NCBI GenBank assembly: GCA_951800155.1
Contig: CATOJL010000059.1
Span: 1 to 8,273 of the forward strand
DNA length: 8,273 bases
DNA from: an uncultured Bacilli bacterium
GTDB lineage: Bacteria; Bacillota_I; Bacilli_A; RF39; UBA660
Direction of reading: 5' to 3'
Within the stretch, counting starts at the first letter, position 1; every line of letters starts with the position of its first letter. The position numbers and the translations under genes were made by a program. The notes beneath the pieces are model-generated. The model searched no databases, was not told the origin of the DNA, and saw only the letters and a program-made list of their open reading frames with translations. This document shows, piece after piece, positions 1 to 4,684 of the stretch.

Positions 1-1
1 T

Positions 2-271
2 TCATTAGATAACTTTTTAATAAATGATAGTATGAATCCTGAGAAAGTAGTTATGCATGCGGATTATACAGAACAACTTTTTAGAAATTTAAAAAACGAA
101 CTGACTGATTTTGAATATCAAGTTTTGGAGTTGAAATATAATGATTTTTCTTATCAGGAAATTGCTAATTTATTAGAAAAAGATGTAAAAGCAATTGATA
201 ATGCCTTTCAAAGAATTCGAACGAAGGCAACAAAAATGCTTGCAAAAGAAAAAAAAGAAGAAAAAAATTAA
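2..271 (+). CDS. sigH: RNA polymerase sigma factor, sigma-H-like, C-terminal part (cut by left edge)
   Basis: This is the end of a sigma-70-family factor; the frame is open to the left edge, so the start and regions 2-3 lie outside the window. The visible 89 residues contain sigma region 4. LTDFEYQVLELKYNDFSYQEIA is the first helix and start of the helix-turn-helix, and AIDNAFQRIRTKA is the -35 recognition helix. The YQEIA plus K.IDNA.QR.R pattern is closest to Bacillus/Clostridium sigma-H (stationary phase, competence, early sporulation). The protein would direct RNA polymerase to an alternative promoter class. The internal ATG at 32 is unlikely to be the start, because homologous residues continue upstream of it and no ribosome binding site is seen. 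The Lys/Glu-rich tail ends inside the A/T palindrome at 261-297. Sigma-H is preferred over other minor sigma factors from the region 4 wording, but the missing N-terminus keeps this short of certain. Confidence 0.8.
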   Translation, partial: SLDNFLINDSMNPEKVVMHADYTEQLFRNLKNELTDFEYQVLELKYNDFSYQEIANLLEKDVKAIDNAFQRIRTKATKMLAKEKKEEKN

Positions 272-297
272 AAAAATAGTGTTTTTTTAATTTTTTT
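261..297 (+). terminator. Perfect 16-bp all-A/T inverted repeat, possible terminator and A-tract element
   Basis: Each arm is 16 bases of pure A/T (seven A, two T, seven A on the left at 261-276; the exact complement at 282-297), with loop TAGTG. The left arm contains the stop codon of the sigma factor (TAA at 269-271). The right arm ends in seven T. This can act as an intrinsic terminator for sigH, although an all-A:U stem is weak. The phased A and T tracts would also bend DNA and could serve as an UP-like element for the promoter that starts two bases further on. Which role dominates cannot be told from sequence. Confidence 0.5.
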
Positions 298-298
298 A

Positions 299-307
299 TG
301 TTATACT
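299..307 (+). promoter_or_regulatory. Putative extended -10 promoter for the coiled-coil gene pair
   Basis: The sequence TGTTATACT is a TGn extension plus a -10 hexamer (TATACT, 302-307). It sits directly downstream of T-rich DNA; no good -35 is present at 17 bases, which fits an extended -10 promoter. Transcription would begin near 314 and give a leader of about 58 bases before the ATG at 372. A second -10-like hexamer, TATGAT, lies at 311-316. Confidence 0.45.
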
Positions 308-354
308 GGTTATGATAAGTATAGCGATTATAGATACTTGCGAAAAAAGAATAA

Positions 355-361
355 AGAGGAG
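355..361 (+). promoter_or_regulatory. Ribosome binding site that decides the start of the first coiled-coil gene
   Basis: AGAGGAG lies 10 bases before the ATG at 372. The in-frame ATG at 312 has no comparable site and lies within the promoter region, so 372 is the likely start. Confidence 0.7.
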
Positions 362-371
362 ATGTTTTTTA

Positions 372-1601
372 ATGATGGAAAACGTAAATGAAACAGTTCA
401 AAATTTAGACGTTCTTCAAAATATGGCTAATAATGATCGAGTAGATGATTCGGATGATTTTTTTTATGAAAATCAAAATGATTACAATGAACCAACCAAT
501 GAAATGATTTATTCGACAAATCCAAATGTGGAAATTCCAGAAGTCCCTAATTTTTTTGAAAATACGATAGAACAATCCAATCCGTTTGCTGTTAATCCAG
601 ATCAAAATGCTTTTAACGAGAAAGAGGCAAATAGGGAAGGAAACGAAGAAAATTATGTAACATCTTATGAGGAAGAGATGTCTTATCCAAATGAAGTAGA
701 AGATAAGGTGAAAGAAACTGTTCCAGAAGTAGAGAGTTTTCAATTAACAGATAAAGAAAAAGAAAAATTATTAGAAGCATCTTCATCTGTAAAAGATGTG
801 GATCTTACAAACTTTGATGCAGTATTTGCAAGTTTATCAAGTGATGTAAATGGTGCTAATAATTTTATATCAAATTTAATTGAACAACGAAAAAGTGTAA
901 ATACAAATGAGGCAAGATTAATTGAGGGACAAGAAAAATTAGATAAAGAAAAAGAAGAATTTGCTAAATTTGTAGAAGCACAAAAAGAAGCAATTGAGCT
1001 TGAAAAAGAGCAATGTAAAGAGTATGTTCGTACACAAAAAATTAGAATTGCGAATGAAGAGGCACAGTTTAATTCTGATGTAGAAGCTACTCGTGCAGAA
1101 TTAGCGCTTCAGGAACAGACAATTAAGATTGGAAATGAAAAATTAGCGGATGAAAAACAACAATTTTCTTCCTATAAAGAATTAGAAGAGGAAAAATTGA
1201 AAGTCGAAAAACAGAAATTGGAAACAGAAAAAACTTCTTTTGCTAAAGAAAAAGCCATTACAGAAGAAAAACAAAAAACAGAACGTCTAAAATTAGAAAC
1301 AGAAAGAGAACAATTCATGAAAGAAAAGGCGATTCATGAAGACAAAATTAGTGCTGATAGACAAACGCTTGAAATTGAAAGAGAACAGTTCGAAAATGAG
1401 CGTAAACTAGAAGCAGAAAAATTAAAAAATGAACATGAAGAATTAAGAAAACAAGAAGAACAATTTGCTAAATACAAAGAATTAGAAGAGAAAAAACTTG
1501 AACTTGAAAGTAAAAATTTATCACAAAGCTGTACCCGTTTCAAAGAATTGGTTTCTCAGTTTAACTCTGGATTCCAACAATTACCTGGAGATAAAGAGTA
1601 G
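372..1601 (+). CDS. Acidic coiled-coil protein with exact 25-residue repeats, unknown function
   Basis: I do not recognise a named family. The 409-residue product has no signal peptide or membrane segment, so it is probably cytoplasmic. Residues 1-125 are acidic and Asn-rich, with several Pro, and look disordered. A short motif follows at 152-163 (F..LSS.V..A.N). Residues about 175-385 form a highly charged Glu/Lys coiled coil. In its second half Phe recurs exactly every 25 residues (265, 290, 315, 340, 365, 390). The chain ends with an amphipathic tail, RFKELVSQF (389-397). The next gene encodes a shorter protein with the same layout 33 bases downstream, so the two are probably co-transcribed and may form a hetero-oligomer. 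The two cysteines (216, 387) are isolated. A structural, scaffold or filament role is plausible but unproven; coiled-coil composition makes similarity searches misleading. The start at 372 is set by the ribosome binding site; ATG at 375 is an alternative. Confidence 0.85.
   Translation: MMENVNETVQNLDVLQNMANNDRVDDSDDFFYENQNDYNEPTNEMIYSTNPNVEIPEVPNFFENTIEQSNPFAVNPDQNAFNEKEANREGNEENYVTSYEEEMSYPNEVEDKVKETVPEVESFQLTDKEKEKLLEASSSVKDVDLTNFDAVFASLSSDVNGANNFISNLIEQRKSVNTNEARLIEGQEKLDKEKEEFAKFVEAQKEAIELEKEQCKEYVRTQKIRIANEEAQFNSDVEATRAELALQEQTIKIGNEKLADEKQQFSSYKELEEEKLKVEKQKLETEKTSFAKEKAITEEKQKTERLKLETEREQFMKEKAIHEDKISADRQTLEIEREQFENERKLEAEKLKNEHEELRKQEEQFAKYKELEEKKLELESKNLSQSCTRFKELVSQFNSGFQQLPGDKE
1164..1538 (+). 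repeat. Five in-frame 75-bp (25-residue) coding repeats
   Basis: Five units begin at the Phe codons at 1164, 1239, 1314, 1389 and 1464, and the next Phe codon, at 1539, opens the C-terminal tail. A typical unit reads [EQ]-F-x-K-x-K/E-x-x-x-E-x-K-[LI] followed by a Glu/Lys stretch. The DNA has diverged (for example ttt versus ttc for the Phe), so the period is kept at protein level rather than being a recent tandem duplication. Confidence 0.75.
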
Positions 1602-1618
1602 GAAACGATTCAGTTGGT

Positions 1619-1625
1619 AAAAGGG
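1619..1625 (+). promoter_or_regulatory. Ribosome binding site that decides the start of the second coiled-coil gene
   Basis: AAAAGGG lies 9 bases before the ATG at 1635. This favours ATG 1635 over the in-frame TTG at 1614, which would add seven residues and has only a weaker AGGAAA element before it. Confidence 0.6.
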
Positions 1626-1634
1626 AAAAAAATT

Positions 1635-2432
1635 ATGGCTAATGATAAAAAAAGGGAAAAGGGTTTTGACCTTCTTACGACCGATGGGTATGAGGTTACA
1701 GAAAATAACGAGATAGATTCACAGGAAGAGTTAGAATTAAATTCTTATGAACTCAGTACACAAGATTTAGAAGAATTTGAGAGTGATTTCAAAAATGAGG
1801 AAGATCCTTTAACGCCTGTAGAACATTCTATTGTATCACTAGAAGAGAATCGAAATGAACAAACAGAGAATAAAAGTATTTCTAGAGATATTAATAGTAT
1901 GTTTGAAAAGGCTTCTTCTAGTGTGCAAGAGGCAAAGAATATATTTGCAAAAAATGTAGAAATGAAACGGCAAATTGATGAGAAGTTTCAAGAGTTAGAA
2001 CGTGCAAAGATAGAACATGAAAGAGAAAACAAAGCAAATGTTGATAAAATAAATACTTATAAAGAATCTGTTGTTGCCAAACTTAGGGAAAAGAAAAATG
2101 AAATAGGACAACAAGTTGTTCGATTAAAAGAGGCACAGAGTAAGTATGCAGAAGAGAAAATGAGTTTTGAAACATACAAAAAAGAAGAGCTAGAAAAATT
2201 AAAGACCATAAAAAGAGAGCAAAGACAAGAACTTGAGGAACGAAAAAAAGAGCTTGATCTTTTAACAGATTCTTTAAAGCAACAAAGAGATGAAATTGAA
2301 GAAGAAAAAAGACAATTAGAACTTGATCGAATTCGCTATGAAGCTGATAAGAATGAGCTTGCAAATAATTTATTAAAGTTTAATGAATTAGTAGGCGATT
2401 TTACAGTGAATATAGATAAATTTAACAATTAA
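1635..2432 (+). CDS. Acidic coiled-coil protein, paralogue of the preceding gene
   Basis: The 265-residue product is of unknown function. Its layout mirrors its neighbour. Residues 1-85 form an acidic, probably disordered head. The motif F..ASS.V..A.N follows at 90-102, then a Glu/Lys coiled coil from about 105 to 245, then the tail KFNELVGDF (248-256). Residues 178-188 (SFETYKK.ELEK) match a repeat unit of the neighbour (QFSSYKE.EEEK), which supports common ancestry rather than chance coiled-coil resemblance. The 25-residue Phe period is not kept here, and the coil is roughly three repeat units shorter. There are no cysteines, membrane segments or signal peptide. The gene lies 33 bases after its paralogue with no terminator between, and ends in the bidirectional terminator at 2431-2459, so the pair forms a likely two-gene operon. 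Its position behind sigH hints at regulation in the same setting but does not show it. Confidence 0.85.
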   Translation: MANDKKREKGFDLLTTDGYEVTENNEIDSQEELELNSYELSTQDLEEFESDFKNEEDPLTPVEHSIVSLEENRNEQTENKSISRDINSMFEKASSSVQEAKNIFAKNVEMKRQIDEKFQELERAKIEHERENKANVDKINTYKESVVAKLREKKNEIGQQVVRLKEAQSKYAEEKMSFETYKKEELEKLKTIKREQRQELEERKKELDLLTDSLKQQRDEIEEEKRQLELDRIRYEADKNELANNLLKFNELVGDFTVNIDKFNN

Positions 2433-2459
2433 AAAGATAATCCATGATTATCTTTTTTT
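2431..2459. terminator. Bidirectional intrinsic terminator between convergent genes
   Basis: AAAAAGATAATC (2431-2442), a three-base loop CAT, and GATTATCTTTTT (2446-2457) make a perfect 12-bp hairpin, followed by T to 2459. The left arm begins with A, so the minus strand also reads stem plus T run. The hairpin serves the coiled-coil operon (stop at 2430-2432) and the minus-strand DUF1540 gene, whose stop (2448-2450) lies inside the stem. Confidence 0.85.
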
Positions 2460-2600
2460 GTAGCTATCACAAATGGTACTTTCCTTACAATTACATCCAT
2501 CACAGTTGCACACCTTTATTGCTTTTAATTGGCACTTATCTTTTTCACAATTACAATGTTCACAATCATGGACACTACAATGGATCTCTTGTTCCTGCAT
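2448..2600 (-). CDS. DUF1540 family small cysteine-rich protein
   Basis: This 50-residue protein has 10 Cys and 3 His. The family frame is visible: I-H-C-S-V-H-D-C at 6-13, a further Cys at 23, then L-K-A-I-K-V (25-30) and a closing ST-I-C-D-S-Y (41-47). Those four cysteines (8, 13, 23, 44) are the usual DUF1540 set. The extra six form C-x-x-C-x-C (13-18, sharing C13) and C-x-C-x-x-C-x-C (31-38), giving a metallothionein-like look. The family is common in anaerobic Firmicutes; its function is unknown and metal binding is inferred. The ATG at 2600 is preceded by GGTG eight bases upstream and AAAGGA a little further. An in-frame ATG at 2612 would abut AAAGGA with no spacing and is less likely. 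The gene stands alone, convergent with the coiled-coil operon and divergent from the Fe-S operon. Confidence 0.85.
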   Translation of the reverse strand: MQEQEIHCSVHDCEHCNCEKDKCQLKAIKVCNCDGCNCKESTICDSYKKR

Positions 2601-2628
2601 AGAGTACACCATTCCTTTCTTTGAAGTC

Positions 2629-2658
2629 CACTAAAAAAGTGTTCCTTCTTCTTTAGTG
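2629..2658. other. Imperfect hairpin in the divergent intergenic region
   Basis: CACTAAAAAAG (2629-2639) and CTTCTTTAGTG (2648-2658) pair over 11 positions with one mismatch and an 8-base loop. On the minus strand it falls in the leader of the DUF1540 gene, about 29 bases before the start codon. On the plus strand it is about 67 bases before the DUF2229 gene. No T run follows on either strand, so it is not a clear terminator. It may be an operator or an RNA element. Confidence 0.35.
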
Positions 2659-2706
2659 TAAACTTTTCTCTTGCTTCTATTCATATAAAGGCTAAAAACT
2701 ACATAG

Positions 2707-2729
2707 ATTATACAAGGTGAGAATATGAC
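2707..2729 (-). promoter_or_regulatory. Putative minus-strand promoter for the DUF1540 gene
   Basis: On the minus strand there is a perfect TATAAT (plus 2707-2712) with 17 bases between it and a weak -35, CCAACA (plus 2730-2735). It overlaps the ribosome binding site and start codon of the divergent DUF2229 gene, so the two transcripts could interfere. The DUF1540 leader would be about 100 bases and carry the hairpin at 2629-2658. The weak -35 limits confidence. For the plus strand only a lone TATAAA at 2684-2689 stands out. Confidence 0.35.
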
Positions 2730-3654
2730 TGTTGGAATACCACGTGGTTTGTTTTACTATTATTATGGTGATTTATGGATTGCATTTTTAGATACATTGG
2801 GAGTCCCTTATATTCTCTCAGAGGAAACGAACCGTGAAATTGTAGATTTAGGCATGCATTATGCAACGGATGAGATGTGTCTATCTATGAAGATTTATTT
2901 AGGACATATTGCTTCTTTAAAGGAAAAATGTGATACGATTCTTGTCCCTCGAATTGATAATTATGGAACGAAAAATCAAACATGTACCAATTTTTTAGCT
3001 GTTTCTGACATTGTTCGTAATCTTTTTTCTATAGAACCACTAACTTATAATATAAACTATGAGCATATGGAAACAGAGGAAGAAGCATTTAAAAAAATAG
3101 GAAAGGAACTAGGATTTGATGAACTTACTAGTCTACGTGCTTATCATAATGCGACTACGGACATAAATTATAAAAGGCAAAAACAGATTTCTAGAAATAT
3201 AGAAACATTACGCAAAGATAAACTAAAAATCTTAGTAGTTGGACACCCTTATAATGTATATGATGCTTTCATTGGTAAACCCATTTTAGAAATCTTAAAA
3301 AGAAACAATGTAGAAATAATTCATTCTAGTTTATTTCATGAGAATATAACAGAGGAGTTAGGAGAAAAAATGCAACAAGGACTCTATTTTAAGTACAGTA
3401 AAAACTTAATGGGTGCGATTGCTCTTTGCGAAGATAAAGTGGACGGCATTGTTTTTGTAACTGCATTTCCTTGTGGTATTGATAGTCTTGTCAATGAAAT
3501 CGCTTTTTGTTATCTAAAAATTCCACATATTGAGATTGTAATGGATGAATTAGATAGTATGGTTGGTATTGAAACAAGATTAGAAAGTTTTATTGATGTA
3601 TTAGAGAGGAATGGTGGACATGAAAAAAATAGTGACGTATCCACAAATGGGTGA
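2725..3654 (+). CDS. DUF2229/COG3580 acyl-CoA dehydratase activase-related protein
   Basis: This 309-residue protein belongs to the group annotated as acyl-CoA dehydratase activase-related (COG3580), distantly related to 2-hydroxyacyl-CoA dehydratase subunits that carry Fe-S clusters. Visible family signatures are the N-terminal GIPRGLFYYY with D16-L-W, the E50-M-C-L-S-M-K-x4-G-H block (C52), Q-T-C-T-N-F (C87), F-P-C-G-I-D-S (C250) and the closing MDE.DSMVGIETRLE.F (273-289). C52, C87 and C250 are the best cluster-ligand candidates; this is inferred. The usual Pro in the first block (C-x-P-x-K) is replaced by Ser here. It is the first gene of a three-gene operon. AAGGTGAG lies just before the start. 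The C-terminal tail after about 296 is coded in the overlap with the next gene and is not family-conserved. The protein is presumably cytoplasmic and oxygen sensitive. The substrate is unknown. Confidence 0.85.
   Translation: MTVGIPRGLFYYYYGDLWIAFLDTLGVPYILSEETNREIVDLGMHYATDEMCLSMKIYLGHIASLKEKCDTILVPRIDNYGTKNQTCTNFLAVSDIVRNLFSIEPLTYNINYEHMETEEEAFKKIGKELGFDELTSLRAYHNATTDINYKRQKQISRNIETLRKDKLKILVVGHPYNVYDAFIGKPILEILKRNNVEIIHSSLFHENITEELGEKMQQGLYFKYSKNLMGAIALCEDKVDGIVFVTAFPCGIDSLVNEIAFCYLKIPHIEIVMDELDSMVGIETRLESFIDVLERNGGHEKNSDVSTNG
3603..3610 (+). promoter_or_regulatory. Ribosome binding site inside the upstream gene, deciding the COG3581 start
   Basis: AGAGAGGA ends 9 bases before the ATG at 3620, while the in-frame ATG at 3611 directly abuts it. 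The spacing therefore selects 3620 as the start. Confidence 0.65.
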
Positions 3655-4684
3655 TTACAATGTTCCTATTTATTATTTACTAACACACATTTTGCGCTGT
3701 GAAATAAGGAAGCCACCTAAAATTTCTGATCGAACTGTAGAACTTGGAAATAAATATAGTCCTACTTTTGTTTGTATGCCTTTCAAATATACACTTGGGA
3801 CTTTTCTTGAGAGCTTAGAAGAGGGAGCCAATGTTCTTATTCAATTGGGTGGTGGTTGCAGATATGGGTATTATTATGCTCTACAAAAGGAAATTATAAA
3901 GGAACAAGGCTATTCTTTTAAATTGATTAATTTGGTTACTGAAGGAAAAAGCGATCTAAAAAAAATAATAAAGGATTTTAAAGGTATAGATCCTAGTTTC
4001 TCTATTTTAAAAAGTGCATACTATTTGTTTATTACGATGAAAATGATTAAATATATGGATAAACTGGATCATCAAATTCGAAAAAATATTGGCTTTGAAC
4101 AAAAAAAAGGAGAGCATGAATATGTAAAGCAAAAAATGCTTACTTGTTTTGAACATACAAAAGGTTATTTCCCTTTGCTTTTTACTTATCTTTCTTATAA
4201 AAGAAAATTTAAAAAAATTAAGAAAAATAAAAAGAAATGCTTAAAAGTGGGTATTATTGGTGAACTTTATACGATTATGGAACCTTTTGCTAATTATGAT
4301 TTAGAAATGATGCTAAGTCAATATGGGATTGAAGTGACTCGTTTTACAAATGCCACCTATCTTCTTTTTCAAAAAAGAAAAAAGGTAAAAAAATATTTAA
4401 AGAAAGTAAAAAGATTTTCTAAAAATCGCCTTGGCGCAGATGCTTTAGATAATGTAGGAAGACTTGTTTATTTAGGAGAAAAGAAATATGATGGTGCGAT
4501 TCATATCAAATCTTCTTTTTGCACACCAGAAATCGGAGTTATGCCTATTTTAAGGCGAGTGAGTGAGGAATACAAAATACCACTATTATTTTTCTCTTTT
4601 GATACAAATACAAGTAAAGTAGGTATTGAAACGAGAATAGAGGCTTTCTATGATATGATAGAAATGAGGAAACAGAATGAATGA
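3620..4684 (+). CDS. COG3581 acyl-CoA dehydratase activase-related protein
   Basis: This 354-residue protein is the second component of the split activase-related set. Family signatures are TYPQMGDYNVPIYYLL near the start, V-C-M-P-F-K-x3-G (C52), G-G-G-C-R-Y-G-Y-Y (C80), G-E-L-Y-T-I-M-E-P-F-A-N (214-225), S-F-C-T-P-E (C301) and a closing VGIETRIEAF (334-343). That last motif also ends the previous protein, which fits the shared ancestry of COG3580 and COG3581. C52, C80 and C301 are candidate Fe-S ligands by conservation. Two very basic stretches (194-206 and 252-270) interrupt the core and are unusual. The gene overlaps the previous one by 35 bases and the next by 8, suggesting translational coupling and a fixed ratio of the three proteins. 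Its role is inferred to be part of an ATP-dependent reductase; the substrate is unknown. Confidence 0.85.
   Translation: MKKIVTYPQMGDYNVPIYYLLTHILRCEIRKPPKISDRTVELGNKYSPTFVCMPFKYTLGTFLESLEEGANVLIQLGGGCRYGYYYALQKEIIKEQGYSFKLINLVTEGKSDLKKIIKDFKGIDPSFSILKSAYYLFITMKMIKYMDKLDHQIRKNIGFEQKKGEHEYVKQKMLTCFEHTKGYFPLLFTYLSYKRKFKKIKKNKKKCLKVGIIGELYTIMEPFANYDLEMMLSQYGIEVTRFTNATYLLFQKRKKVKKYLKKVKRFSKNRLGADALDNVGRLVYLGEKKYDGAIHIKSSFCTPEIGVMPILRRVSEEYKIPLLFFSFDTNTSKVGIETRIEAFYDMIEMRKQNE

Noticed and set aside
311..345. Palindromic operator in the leader of the first coiled-coil gene (GTAT...ATAC)
   Set aside because: Only four bases pair on each side, which is not above chance.
312..371. Upstream in-frame ATG at 312 adding 20 residues to the first coiled-coil protein
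   Set aside because: It overlaps promoter-like DNA, lacks a ribosome binding site, and the added residues are unlike the acidic head. AGAGGAG at 355-361 points to 372.
405..743. Minus-strand open frame rich in Phe, Ile and Trp, like a membrane protein
   Set aside because: It is the complement of the acidic, Asn-rich coding sequence of the first coiled-coil gene. It has no ribosome binding site or family signature. The same reasoning applies to minus-strand frames at 1334-1543, 2083-2364, 5909-6160, 6601-6828 and 7204-7590.
1164..1538. Regular repeat read as a CRISPR-like or tandem DNA array
   Set aside because: The 75-bp period is in frame, degenerate at DNA level and explained by the coiled-coil protein.
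1614..1634. TTG start for the second coiled-coil gene
   Set aside because: The ATG at 1635 has a well-spaced AAAAGGG. TTG is a weaker start, though not excluded.
2684..2714. Plus-strand promoter for the Fe-S operon (TATAAA at 2684, or TATACA near 2710)
   Set aside because: The first lacks a -35. The second would start transcription at about the ribosome binding site. Neither is good enough to annotate.
3611..3619. ATG at 3611 as start of the COG3581 gene
   Set aside because: It directly abuts the ribosome binding site with no spacing, while 3620 is placed correctly.
3637..3645. DnaA-like GTATCCACA
   Set aside because: It has one mismatch, lies inside coding sequence and stands alone, so it is best taken as chance.
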